A stretch of 64,000 bases of DNA from Prevotella sp. (lineage in GTDB: Bacteria > Bacteroidota > Bacteroidia > Bacteroidales > Bacteroidaceae): assembly GCA_017557185.1 (NCBI GenBank), contig JAFZAP010000114.1:55809-119808 (forward strand), in the 5' to 3' direction. How positions within the stretch are numbered: position 1 is the stretch's first letter; every line of letters starts with the position of its first letter. The notes under the pieces were generated by a model. It worked only from the letters and a program-made list of their open reading frames with translations, was not told where the DNA came from and did no database searches. The translations under genes and the position numbers were made by a program. Of the stretch, positions 51,157 through 59,595 are shown piece by piece.

Positions 51157-52437
51157 TTAATATGCGAAGAGGGGATAGTTGGCCATGGTGGCGTTGACAC
51201 GCTGGCGCACGCTGGCGATGACTTCCTGATCCTCGGGCGCGTTGAGGACTTCCTCGATGAGCTCGGCGATGAGCACCATGAGGTCTTCCTTCGCACCACG
51301 CGTGGTGATGGCGGGAGTGCCCAGACGCAGACCGGATGTCTGGAAGGCAGAGCGCGTGTCGAACGGCACCATGTTCTTGTTGACGGTGATATCGGCAGCG
51401 ACGAGTGCGTTCTCGGCAACCTTACCCGTGAGGTCGGGATACTTCGTGCGCAGGTCGACGAGCATGGAGTGATTGTCGGTACCGCCGCTGACGATGTGGA
51501 AGCCGCGCTTGATGAGCTCGTCGGCGAGCACGGCGGCATTCTTCTTCACCTGCAGCGCCCACTCCTTGAACTCGGGCTTCAGGGCCTCGCCGAAGGCTAC
51601 AGCCTTGGCTGCGATGACGTGCTCGAGCGGACCGCCCTGCTGACCTGGGAACACAGCGGAGTTGATGAGCTGCGACATCATCTTCGTGACGCCCTTCGGG
51701 GTCTTCAGTCCCCACGGGTTCTCGAAGTCCTTGCCCATGAGGATGATACCGCCGCGCGGACCGCGCAGGGTCTTATGGGTGGTGGAGGTGACGATGTGGG
51801 CGTACTTCACGGGGTTGTCGAGCAGACCGGCTGCGATGAGTCCGGCAGGGTGTGCCATATCGACCATGAGGAGTGCACCCACCTTGTCGGCGATGGCGCG
51901 CATGCGCTTGTAGTCCCACTCGCGGCTATAGGCCGAGCCGCCGCCGATGATGAGCTTCGGCTTGTGCTCGAGGGCGAGCTGTTCCATCTCGTCGTAGTCG
52001 ACGCGGCCGGTCTCGCGGTTGAGATTGTAGCCTACGGGGTTGTAGAGGATACCGCTGGTGTTGACATGCGAGCCGTGCGAGAGGTGTCCGCCGTGATCGA
52101 GGTTCATGCCCATGAAGGTGTCGCCGGGCTTGAGCACTGCCAGCAGCACGGCGGCATTGGCCTGCGCTCCGGAGTGCGGCTGCACGTTGGCATATTCGGC
52201 ATCGAAGAGTTTGCAGACACGCTCGATGGCGAGTGTCTCCACCTCGTCGACCACCTGACAGCCGCCGTAGTAGCGCTTGCCGGGATAGCCTTCGGCGTAT
52301 TTGTTCGTGAGATAGGAGCCCATGGCTTCCATCACTTCGTCGCTAACGAAATTCTCTGAGGCAATGAGTTCCATGCCCTTCAACTGACGCTGATGTTCTT
52401 TTTCAATCAGGTCGAAAATTACTTGGTCTCTTTCCAT
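51157..52437 (-). CDS. glyA: Serine hydroxymethyltransferase
   Basis: 426 residues, the normal length. It has [53 protein letters not shown] and the PLP-lysine motif [15 protein letters not shown]. It converts serine and tetrahydrofolate to glycine and methylene-tetrahydrofolate, the main one-carbon source. Substrate serine would come from the serC/serA pathway encoded 36 kb away. On the minus strand after pyrB and pyrI, with a 42-bp gap to pyrI; the methylene-THF link to pyrimidine (dTMP) synthesis suits that order. Confidence 0.97.
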   Translation of the reverse strand: MERDQVIFDLIEKEHQRQLKGMELIASENFVSDEVMEAMGSYLTNKYAEGYPGKRYYGGCQVVDEVETLAIERVCKLFDAEYANVQPHSGAQANAAVLLAVLKPGDTFMGMNLDHGGHLSHGSHVNTSGILYNPVGYNLNRETGRVDYDEMEQLALEHKPKLIIGGGSAYSREWDYKRMRAIADKVGALLMVDMAHPAGLIAAGLLDNPVKYAHIVTSTTHKTLRGPRGGIILMGKDFENPWGLKTPKGVTKMMSQLINSAVFPGQQGGPLEHVIAAKAVAFGEALKPEFKEWALQVKKNAAVLADELIKRGFHIVSGGTDNHSMLVDLRTKYPDLTGKVAENALVAADITVNKNMVPFDTRSAFQTSGLRLGTPAITTRGAKEDLMVLIAELIEEVLNAPEDQEVIASVRQRVNATMANYPLFAY

Positions 52438-52479
52438 AAATTTAATATAGGTGTTGTTTGTCGTTTTCGGAATCGGTGA

Positions 52480-52938
52480 TTAACAGAGCTTCACCTTGCT
52501 CATGTCCTGTTCCATGTCGCAATAGTGGCATTTGCAGATGCCGCGCTCCTTGTCGACCACATGGAAGATGGTCTTCATGGGCTCGTTGTTGGTGATGCAG
52601 ACAGGGTTGTTGCAGCGCACGATGCCGCGCAGCTCGTCGGGGGTGTCGACGGTTTTCTTCTCGACCACCTCGTAGTCGCGGATGATGTTGAGCACCACCT
52701 TTGGGGCGACTACGGAGAGACGCGAGATCTCCTCGTCGGTGAAGAATACGTTCGACACTTTGATGATGCCTTTCTTGCCCACCTTCTCCGATGCATAGTT
52801 GTTACCGATGGTGATGAGGTTGGGCGACTCGATGAGCCCTAAGAGCTGTGCCACCTGGAAGGTCTTCTCGGCAGGAATGTGGTCGATGACGGTTCCGTTC
52901 TCAATCGCTGCTACCAGCAGTTCTTTATTCTTATCCAT
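52480..52938 (-). CDS. pyrI: Aspartate carbamoyltransferase regulatory chain
   Basis: 152 residues. The N-terminal allosteric domain reads [21 protein letters not shown] with KRL-type nucleotide-site residues less clear. The C-terminal zinc domain has Cys109, Cys114, Cys137 and Cys140 (an extra Cys135 lies nearby), matching the four-Cys site of E. coli PyrI. It joins PyrB in a regulated complex that responds to CTP and ATP. It follows pyrB on the minus strand; the 60-bp junction holds a GC-rich palindromic element. Confidence 0.95.
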   Translation of the reverse strand: MDKNKELLVAAIENGTVIDHIPAEKTFQVAQLLGLIESPNLITIGNNYASEKVGKKGIIKVSNVFFTDEEISRLSVVAPKVVLNIIRDYEVVEKKTVDTPDELRGIVRCNNPVCITNNEPMKTIFHVVDKERGICKCHYCDMEQDMSKVKLC

Positions 52939-52964
52939 ATTGATATAATTGTTTGGGGGTTTAA

Positions 52965-52998
52965 CTCCCTCCCTACGGGGGAGGGCTCGGGGTGGGGC
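52965..52998 (+). repeat. GC-rich palindromic element between pyrB and pyrI
   Basis: CTCCCTCCCTACGGGGGAGG then GCTCGGGGTGGGGC. It abuts the pyrB stop codon (52999-53001) and is nearly identical to copy 2 in the epimerase gene. Transcribed, it would form a strong hairpin between the two cistrons. Confidence 0.88.
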
Positions 52999-53946
52999 CT
53001 ATCCAATAATGGTTTTGTCGGCGCGTACTTCGTCGAGCGTGATGCCGAGACAATAGCTGAAGATTGCCTGTCGGGCATAGAGTCCGTTTTGTGCCTGCTG
53101 GATGTAGTAGGCATGCGGATTGTCGTCGACATCGTAGGCAATCTCGTTGACGCGCGGCAGGGGATGCAGGATGCGCATGTTCTCCTTCACGTTGCCCAGC
53201 ATGTCGTTGCGCAGGATATAGACGTTTTTCACGCGCTCGTATTCCATGAGGTCGGAGAAGCGCTCCTTCTGTACGCGCGTCATGTAGATGATGTCGGCAT
53301 CAGCGATGACCTTCTCGTTGAAGGCGGTGTGCTCCTGGAACTTGATGTCGTGCTCGCGGCAGTAGATCTTGTACTCGTTGGGCATCGCCAGCTCCTTGGG
53401 TGCGACGAAGTGGAAGGTAGGGTTGAAATGGCGCATCGCCATGATGAGCGAGTGGACCGTGCGCCCGTACTTCAGGTCGCCGACGAGGTAGATGTTCAGA
53501 TTGTCGAGCGTGCCCTGCGTCTTGTAGATGGAGTAGAGGTCGAGCAGACACTGCGAGGGATGCTGATGGGCCCCGTCGCCGGCATTGATGATGGGCACGG
53601 GAGCCACCTCGCTGGCATACTTCGCAGCGCCTTCGAGCTTGTGACGCATCGCGATGACGTCGGCATAGTTCGACACCATGAGGATCGTGTCCTTCAGGGT
53701 TTCGCCTTTTGCGACGCTCGAAGCCTTCGCGTCGGAGAATCCGATGACGCGTGCGCCGAGTCGGTTGGCGGCAGTCTCGAAACTCAGTCGGGTGCGGGTA
53801 GATGGTTCATAGAAAAGGGTAGCGACAACTTTCCCTTTCAACAGTTCCCTGTTGGGATGCTTTTCAAACTCGCTGGCCATGTCGATGAGATACATGATTT
53901 TCTCCTTCGACAAGTCGGCAATCGTTACAAAATTATGTTTTTCCAT
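52999..53946 (-). CDS. pyrB: Aspartate carbamoyltransferase catalytic chain
   Basis: 315 residues. Carbamoyl-phosphate motif [21 protein letters not shown], then [17 protein letters not shown] and [15 protein letters not shown] near the C-terminus. It catalyses carbamoyl phosphate + aspartate to N-carbamoylaspartate, the committed step of pyrimidine synthesis. First gene of pyrB-pyrI-glyA on the minus strand. The upstream 160 bp are shared with the divergent PBP gene; no clean -7 box was found for pyrB (TAACTTAG at 54028-54035 is a weak candidate). Confidence 0.97.
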   Translation of the reverse strand: MEKHNFVTIADLSKEKIMYLIDMASEFEKHPNRELLKGKVVATLFYEPSTRTRLSFETAANRLGARVIGFSDAKASSVAKGETLKDTILMVSNYADVIAMRHKLEGAAKYASEVAPVPIINAGDGAHQHPSQCLLDLYSIYKTQGTLDNLNIYLVGDLKYGRTVHSLIMAMRHFNPTFHFVAPKELAMPNEYKIYCREHDIKFQEHTAFNEKVIADADIIYMTRVQKERFSDLMEYERVKNVYILRNDMLGNVKENMRILHPLPRVNEIAYDVDDNPHAYYIQQAQNGLYARQAIFSYCLGITLDEVRADKTIIG

Positions 53947-54078
53947 CTCAATTGTGGTTGAAAAAATAGCTGTATCCTGTCTGCTCTCATCACTCTACTG
54001 GAAGAGGGGTCATGCAGAATTCGACCGCTAAGTTACAAATATTTTTCGATTTATGATGATGTTATGAGAGAAAATTTG

Positions 54079-54086
54079 TATTTTTG
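54079..54086 (+). promoter_or_regulatory. Putative -7 element for the PBP gene
   Basis: TATTTTTG fits TAnnTTTG, 23 bp before the ATG at 54110. No -33 TTTG is visible at the usual distance. Confidence 0.5.
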
Positions 54087-54109
54087 CAGAAAATTAATGA
54101 TTATTGCAA

Positions 54110-56422
54110 ATGAGAAGAGCATTTATACGCTTCCTTTGGAAGGCATTACTGGGTATCGTCGTGTTGGTCGGGGTGGCATTTGCAGCTATCTGGTTCGGCC
54201 TGATCGGCTATATGCCCGACATCGAGGAACTGCAGAATCCGATCAGCCGTTCGGCATCGCAGATTTACTCTGCCGACGGACAGGTCATCGGTACGTGGAA
54301 CTATAACCGCGAGAACCGCATCCTCGTGTCATACAACAACATGTCGCCCCACCTCGTCCATGCGCTTGTCGCTACGGAGGATGAGCGATTCTACGAGCAC
54401 TCGGGCATCGACTTCATCGCGCTGGGACGTGCCATCGTGAAGCGTGGAATACTCGGTCAGGCGAGTGCCGGCGGTGGCTCGACGATCACGCAGCAGCTGG
54501 CGAAGCAGCTCTATTCCGAGACGGCCCACTCGAAGCTGGAGCGACTGCTGCAGAAACCCATCGAGTGGGTGATCGCGGTGAAGCTCGAGCGCAACTACAC
54601 GAAGGAGGAGATCATCTCGCTCTATCTGAACTACTTCGACTTCCTGCACAATGCAGTGGGCATCAAGACTGCTTCGAACACCTATTTCAATAAGGAGCCG
54701 CGCGAGCTCACGCTCGAGGAGTCGGCCACGCTCATCGGTCTCTGCAAGAACCCGTCGCTGTTCAACCCCGTGCGCTATCCCGACCGCTGCCGCGATCGTC
54801 GGAATGTGGTGCTCGCGCAGATGCAGAAGGCGGGCTATATCTCGAAGGCAGAATGCAAGGAGTCGAGCGACAAACCGCTGGAACTCGACTTCCACCGCAC
54901 GGACCACAAGGACGGCACAGCGCCTTACTTCCGCGAGTTCCTGCGTCGCTACATGATGGCGAAACGTCCTGCCATCGACGACTATCCCTCGTGGAACAAG
55001 AACCAGTATGTCATCGATTCCATCGCCTGGCAGACCGATCCGCTCTACGGCTGGTGCAACAAGAACCATCGCAAGGACGGCAAGCCCTATAACCTGTATA
55101 CCGACGGCTTGAAGGTCTATACCACCATCGACACGCGCATGCAGCAGTATGCCGAAGAGGCTGTCTATCAGCATGTGGTGAAGTTCCTGCAGCCGGCATT
55201 CGACAAGGGCATGCGCTCGAAACCGAATGCACCGTTCACCAGCGAACTGACGGCGACGCAGGTGCGACAGATCCTGAACCGCTCGATGCAGCAGAGTGAG
55301 CGCTATCGCGTGATGAAGGCTGCGGGTGCCTCCGACGAGGAGATTCGCGAGGCGTTCAACAAGAAAATCGACATGACCGTGTTCAGCTATCGTGGCGACA
55401 AAGACACAGTGATGTCACCGATGGACTCGATACGCTACTACAAGTCGTTCCTGCGTTCGGGCTTTATGAGCATGGACCCGAAGACCGGCCATGTGAAGGC
55501 ATACGTGGGAGGTCTCGACTTCACACACTTCATGTACGACATGGTGATGACGGGTCGCCGACAGGTGGGCTCGACCATCAAGCCGTACCTCTATTCGCTT
55601 GCGATGGAGAACGGCTTCTCGCCCTGCGACTATGCTCCCAACGTGCAGCGCACCTATATGGTTGCCGGCAAGCCGTGGACTCCGCGCAATACTTCGCGCA
55701 GCCGCTACGGACAGATGGTTTCGCTGAAGTGGGGACTGGCACAGTCGAACAACTGGATTTCGGCCTACCTGATGAGCAAACTCAACCCGCAGCAGTTTGT
55801 CAACCTGTTGCATGAATACGGCATCAACAATCCCGACATCCATGCCTCTATGGCGCTTTGTCTGGGTCCTTGCGAGGTATCGGTGGCAGAGATGGTGAGC
55901 GCTTACACGACATTCGCCAATCACGGCATCCGCACGGCTCCGATGTTCGTCTCGCGCATTGAGGACAACGAGGGTAATCTGATCGTGCAGTTCCAGTCGC
56001 GCATGAACGAGGTCATCAGCGCCGAGAGCGCCTACAAGATGCTCGTACTGCTGCAGGCCGTGGTCAACGAGGGTACGGCCGGCCGCATCCGCCATCGTTA
56101 CAACATCGAAGGCGAGATCGGTGGCAAGACCGGTACCACCAACCGCAACTCCGATGCCTGGTTCATGGGCCTCACGCCGCAGCTGGTGAGCGGATGCTGG
56201 GTAGGAGGCGAGGACCGCGACATCCACTTCGACTCGATGTCGATGGGCCAGGGTGCCACGATGGCGCTGCCCATCTGGGCCTACTACATGAAGAAGGTCT
56301 ATGCCGACAAGGCACTCGGCTACTCGCCTGATGCGAAGTTCGATGTGCCCGACGACTTCAATCCCTGCCAGGCCGAAGACTCCGAGATCGACGAGTTCGG
56401 TATCGAGGAAGTGTTTGAATAA
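54110..56422 (+). CDS. Class A penicillin-binding protein 1A (transglycosylase/transpeptidase)
   Basis: 770 residues from the ATG at 54110 (a TTG two codons upstream is also open). One N-terminal membrane anchor (ALLGIVVLVGVAFAAIWF). The GT51 transglycosylase domain has catalytic Glu90 in ATEDERFYEHSGID and GGSTITQQLAKQLY. The transpeptidase has Ser488 in STIKPYLYSLAME, SNN (AQSNNWISAYL) and KTG (GGKTGTTNRN). It polymerises and cross-links peptidoglycan outside the inner membrane. The acidic C-terminal tail (EDSEIDEFGIEEVFE) is unusual in charge but short. Divergent from pyrB. Confidence 0.95.
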   Translation: MRRAFIRFLWKALLGIVVLVGVAFAAIWFGLIGYMPDIEELQNPISRSASQIYSADGQVIGTWNYNRENRILVSYNNMSPHLVHALVATEDERFYEHSGIDFIALGRAIVKRGILGQASAGGGSTITQQLAKQLYSETAHSKLERLLQKPIEWVIAVKLERNYTKEEIISLYLNYFDFLHNAVGIKTASNTYFNKEPRELTLEESATLIGLCKNPSLFNPVRYPDRCRDRRNVVLAQMQKAGYISKAECKESSDKPLELDFHRTDHKDGTAPYFREFLRRYMMAKRPAIDDYPSWNKNQYVIDSIAWQTDPLYGWCNKNHRKDGKPYNLYTDGLKVYTTIDTRMQQYAEEAVYQHVVKFLQPAFDKGMRSKPNAPFTSELTATQVRQILNRSMQQSERYRVMKAAGASDEEIREAFNKKIDMTVFSYRGDKDTVMSPMDSIRYYKSFLRSGFMSMDPKTGHVKAYVGGLDFTHFMYDMVMTGRRQVGSTIKPYLYSLAMENGFSPCDYAPNVQRTYMVAGKPWTPRNTSRSRYGQMVSLKWGLAQSNNWISAYLMSKLNPQQFVNLLHEYGINNPDIHASMALCLGPCEVSVAEMVSAYTTFANHGIRTAPMFVSRIEDNEGNLIVQFQSRMNEVISAESAYKMLVLLQAVVNEGTAGRIRHRYNIEGEIGGKTGTTNRNSDAWFMGLTPQLVSGCWVGGEDRDIHFDSMSMGQGATMALPIWAYYMKKVYADKALGYSPDAKFDVPDDFNPCQAEDSEIDEFGIEEVFE

Positions 56423-56489
56423 GAGAGACAGAATAATTTGTATTATTAGTATTTTTGGAAATAAAACAATAAATGGAGGAACTATTCAT

Positions 56490-56675
56490 ATGTGTGTCAT
56501 CGAAAAAAACAATAGAAGCATTACGGTTCGCCTTACAAACGCCCGTTGGGAAAGGCTGATGGGGTTGGAAACCGCTTATCGTACAGCACAGGCTATTGTT
56601 CGGGCTAAGCGTGAATGCGAGTCGGAACCATCAATGAACGTCAGTGAAGCTCTCACTTTCATCGATTCGTTATGA
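56490..56675 (+). CDS. Small protein of unknown family, possibly interrupted
   Basis: 61 residues from the ATG at 56490, preceded by GGAGGA 9 nt upstream, a rare strong Shine-Dalgarno for this genome. It begins MCVIEKNNRSITVRLTNARWE, and the end (SMNVSEALTFIDSL) together with the start faintly resembles ribbon-helix-helix regulators. The frame continues past the TGA for 31 more codons (56676-56771: ...VDPKIDKLQSEMAAFIAKVYPI), so the gene may once have been about 93 residues and carry a nonsense change. A longer in-frame opening from 56301 lies inside the PBP gene and is not real. Function unknown. Confidence 0.5.
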   Translation: MCVIEKNNRSITVRLTNARWERLMGLETAYRTAQAIVRAKRECESEPSMNVSEALTFIDSL

Positions 56676-56751
56676 TTAATAAATAATGGCAATGATATAG
56701 CAGTTGACCCAAAAATTGATAAATTGCAGTCAGAAATGGCTGCATTTATTG

Positions 56752-57288
56752 CTAAGGTTTACCCCATCTGAATGAAAGATAGTTTGAGATGTCTCTTGAA
56801 ATAAGTCGATACACTTGTCTTGCAGAATTTTCATTATCAAGTGAAATAGTAACTATTCCTCCTACATTAACAAGCCACATACGCCTTCCTATGTCATACC
56901 CCAAACTATTGCCATTTTCGTTTAGTAAAATGTCTGTATTTTGATTGCTTTGGTATCTTCCAACACTACCATTATTAAATCTTAAGATAGTCATGACTTC
57001 ATGATAAATGAGTCTTGGTAAGTAATCATTAATAACCGCTGTTGTTTCTTGGAAAAATGTAATTGTTTCTTCTGCTTTAGATATAATTATATCATTCGTT
57101 GCGTCAACATTTTCATTGTTGTAGTCATTCCATAGGAATAAAGCAAAAAGTTGCACGTTATTGCACGAAGGTAATTTGATAGCAAGTTTTGTTTGACCAC
57201 CATCAGTTATAACATAATTATCTTTGTAGGCGTGAATAATATGTGCTACACCTATCATTTCTCCGCTAGTATATCCAACAAATTTCAT
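56752..57288 (-). CDS. Hypothetical protein, AT-rich orphan
   Basis: 178 residues from the ATG at 57288 (MKFVGYTSGEMIGVAHIIHAYKD). An in-frame ATG at 57348 adds a hydrophobic AT-rich stretch that is probably untranslated. No known domain was recognised. Codons are strongly A/T-ending (Ile, Asn and Tyr rich), unlike all neighbours, which points to foreign origin. The frame is long for such AT-rich DNA, which supports a real gene. Its 3' end overlaps the continuation frame of the small gene on the other strand by 20 bp. Confidence 0.6.
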   Translation of the reverse strand: MKFVGYTSGEMIGVAHIIHAYKDNYVITDGGQTKLAIKLPSCNNVQLFALFLWNDYNNENVDATNDIIISKAEETITFFQETTAVINDYLPRLIYHEVMTILRFNNGSVGRYQSNQNTDILLNENGNSLGYDIGRRMWLVNVGGIVTISLDNENSARQVYRLISRDISNYLSFRWGKP

Positions 57289-57422
57289 CTTATTGATATT
57301 TATAATAATAATTGTTGCAAAATTAGAGAAAAAAAGGATAATAGCCAAATAAATAGTCAGAAAAATAATGGCAACTGTATTCTTTTAGACCTAGGTTTTT
57401 TTAAAACAACACGAACAACAAG

Positions 57423-57460
57423 GGACAACGTAAAGTTGTCCAAAGTTGTCTAAGTTGTCT
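57423..57460. repeat. GTTGTC direct repeats with hairpin
   Basis: GGACAAC-GTAAA-GTTGTCC forms a 7-bp stem. GTTGTC recurs at 57435, 57445 and 57454, about 10 bp apart. Confidence 0.6.
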
Positions 57461-57559
57461 TAATGAATCCACTACCTAGATAGTCTTACAAAACAAATGG
57501 TTTTCGGGATAATAATTGTACATAGTTTCCATAATTAATGTTTTATTTTGAACCATAGC

Positions 57560-57594
57560 AAGGCTGTGCACCGCGATTGTTGGAGCACAGCCTT
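57560..57594. terminator. Isolated terminator-like hairpin
   Basis: AAGGCTGTGC (57560-57569) and GCACAGCCTT (57585-57594) form a perfect 10-bp stem with a 15-nt loop. No gene ends next to it on the plus strand, so its role is unclear. Confidence 0.5.
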
Positions 57595-57621
57595 TGTATT
57601 TGTAAAGTTAGTTTTTAAGAG

Positions 57622-57690
57622 TTGGGGAGTATGTCTCTAGGAGTTGGGGAGTATGTGTCTAGAACTTGGGGAGTATAGCTCTAGAGGCTG
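57622..57690. repeat. 22-bp tandem repeat array, three units
   Basis: GGGGAGTAT cores at 57624, 57646 and 57668, period exactly 22. The unit is about TTGGGGAGTATGTCTCTAG with CTCTAG at a similar place as in the array at 17873-18045. It lies next to the GH51 terminator, as the first array lies next to the rpsA terminator. Confidence 0.8.
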
Positions 57691-57699
57691 GAAACGATT

Positions 57700-57740
57700 A
57701 CTCCCGACGTTCGAAAGGATAGCTTTCCAACGTCGGGAGT
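57700..57740. terminator. Hairpin terminator at the 3' end of the GH51 gene
   Basis: ACTCCCGACGTT / AACGTCGGGAGT is a perfect 12-bp stem with a further AAAG/CTTT stem inside. It is 22 bp past the GH51 stop; T-rich flanks are better on the plus side, so it may work in both directions. Confidence 0.75.
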
Positions 57741-57761
57741 ATTTGTTTTGTCAAGCTGGAG

Positions 57762-59414
57762 TTATTTCACCGTGAAGACAACGATGCTCTTCGGGGGCAG
57801 TTGAACGGTCAGCTTGCCGTTCTTTCCCTTGCCGAATTCAATCTTCAGCGGCTGCTTCTTGTTGGCGGTCGGCACGCTCACTTCCTTGCCAGGCTTGCTG
57901 TTCGAGAACTCCACAGGTGCTACGCGAGCGGGGTTGTCGAAGTCGTTGTAGGCGCGGATGTCGGCAGTGCATAACATACTGCCGTTCAATATTTTACCCG
58001 TTATTCCTTCGAGTGCTACTTCCTGCGCTTTGTCGAGCGACACATTCGACAAAGAAACCACGATGCTGCCATCCTGAGTCTTTGCTGCCGAAGCGCTGAC
58101 GAGCGGCAACGGGCGATAGCCGTTCTCGCTGCTGGCATCCATCTGCTTGCGCATGTCGTGGCGAACCTTCATCACATCGCACTTCAGGTCGAGTGGGAGA
58201 TAGGTGGCCTCCTGGAACGGGGTGTACATGCGGAAGACGTGATAGGTAGGCGTGAGCACCATATGTCCGCCGTCCTTCGTGTCGGTGAGAATCATCGACT
58301 GCAGCACGTTCACCACTTGAGCGATGTTGGCCATGCGGATTCTGTCGCAGTGACGATGGAAGATGTTCAGCGACAGCGCAGCCACGAAGGCATCGCGCAT
58401 GGTGTTCTGCTGGAACAGATGTCCCTTCACGGTTCCCGGCTCCTCGTCCCACCATGTTCCCCATTCGTCGACGAGCAGGCCGATTTGCTTCTTCGGGTCC
58501 TTCTCGTCCATGATGGCACAGTGCTTCTTGATGACATCCTCAATCTCGAGACACTTGCCCAGCGTCCAGTAGTATTCGTCGTTATCATAGACAAGCGCCG
58601 AGCCTTTCGAGCCGTCCCAGCCGCTCACGGTGTAGTAGTGGAGCGACACGCCGTTCATCTGATGTCCAATCCGATCCATCAGCACGCGCGTCCAGTTGTA
58701 GTCGTAGTCGGTAGCACCCGAGGCGATCTTGTAGAGTTCGTTGCCGTCGTAGTTGCGGCAGTAGGTCTGATAGCGGCGATAGAGGTCGGCATAGTATTCC
58801 GGGCGCATGTTTCCACCGCAGCCCCACGACTCATTACCTACGCCGAGGTATTTCACCTTCCACGCCTTGTCGCGGCCGTTCTGGCGGCGAAGCTTTGCCA
58901 TCGGCGTGTCGCCGTCGCTGGTCATGTATTCCACCCATTTGGCCATTTCCTCGACCGTTCCGCTTCCCACGTTACCGCTGATGTAGGGTTCGCAGCCGAT
59001 GAGCTCGCAGAGGTTCAGGAATTCGTGGGTGCCGAACGAGTTGTCCTCGATGGTGCCGCCCCAGTTGTTGTTCTGCATCTTGGGACGCTGCGAATACGGA
59101 CCGATACCGTCACGCCAATGGTATTCGTCGGCGAAGCATCCGCCCGGCCAGCGCAGCACGGGAACTTTCAAGTCCTGCAGTGCTTTCAGGACGTCGTTGC
59201 GATAGCCCTGCGTGTTGGGAATCGGTGACTCCTTGCCAACCCACAGACCACCATAGATGCAAGTTCCGAGGTGCTCAGCGAACTGTCCGTAGATTTCCTT
59301 GTGAATTTTCTGTGCGCCATTGTCGTTGAGAATGGTCACGGTTGCATCCTGAGCACTTGCCGATGCGGCCATCATCGTGCCCATTACGATTGTCAATAAC
59401 TGCTTTTTCATCAT
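57762..59414 (-). CDS. Alpha-L-arabinofuranosidase, GH51 family
   Basis: 550 residues. Signal peptide ends ASASAQ. The GH51 hallmark [20 protein letters not shown] is at the N-terminus and [20 protein letters not shown] follows. Acid/base Glu195 is in [11 protein letters not shown] and nucleophile Glu317 in [10 protein letters not shown]. The C-terminal beta-sandwich completes the family layout. It releases alpha-L-arabinose from arabinan or arabinoxylan; the signal peptide indicates a periplasmic or surface location. Transcribed alone with a good promoter at 59448-59477 and a hairpin terminator downstream. Confidence 0.96.
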   Translation of the reverse strand: MMKKQLLTIVMGTMMAASASAQDATVTILNDNGAQKIHKEIYGQFAEHLGTCIYGGLWVGKESPIPNTQGYRNDVLKALQDLKVPVLRWPGGCFADEYHWRDGIGPYSQRPKMQNNNWGGTIEDNSFGTHEFLNLCELIGCEPYISGNVGSGTVEEMAKWVEYMTSDGDTPMAKLRRQNGRDKAWKVKYLGVGNESWGCGGNMRPEYYADLYRRYQTYCRNYDGNELYKIASGATDYDYNWTRVLMDRIGHQMNGVSLHYYTVSGWDGSKGSALVYDNDEYYWTLGKCLEIEDVIKKHCAIMDEKDPKKQIGLLVDEWGTWWDEEPGTVKGHLFQQNTMRDAFVAALSLNIFHRHCDRIRMANIAQVVNVLQSMILTDTKDGGHMVLTPTYHVFRMYTPFQEATYLPLDLKCDVMKVRHDMRKQMDASSENGYRPLPLVSASAAKTQDGSIVVSLSNVSLDKAQEVALEGITGKILNGSMLCTADIRAYNDFDNPARVAPVEFSNSKPGKEVSVPTANKKQPLKIEFGKGKNGKLTVQLPPKSIVVFTVK

Positions 59415-59447
59415 TGCTTATGGTTTTGATTTGTTTTTTGTGTTTGC

Positions 59448-59477
59448 AAATTTACTAAAATCATTTCGGATATGCAA
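59448..59477 (-). promoter_or_regulatory. Promoter of the GH51 gene
   Basis: On the minus strand TTG (59475-59477), 19 bp, TAAATTTG (59448-59455), 33 bp before the start codon. Confidence 0.6.
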
Positions 59478-59595
59478 CTAAATATGATATAAATTGTTTT
59501 TTTGCTATCGATTCGTTTGGGCATTTGAAGTTTTTTTGCGAACTTTGCATGCGAAGAAACAAGAATAATTCAACAATCGTTAATACCATAGATTT

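Larger units (their letters stand above)
57289..57761. other. Repeat-rich intergenic region before the GH51 3' end
   Basis: It holds, left to right: an AT-rich leader of the orphan gene, GTTGTC repeats with a GGACAAC/GTTGTCC hairpin (57423-57460), an isolated hairpin (57560-57594), a 22-bp tandem array (57622-57690) and a hairpin terminator (57700-57740). No gene was recognised. Confidence 0.65.

Noticed and set aside
52879-53961. 360-codon plus-strand reading frame
   Set aside because: Antisense to pyrB and part of pyrI; it also crosses the palindromic element.
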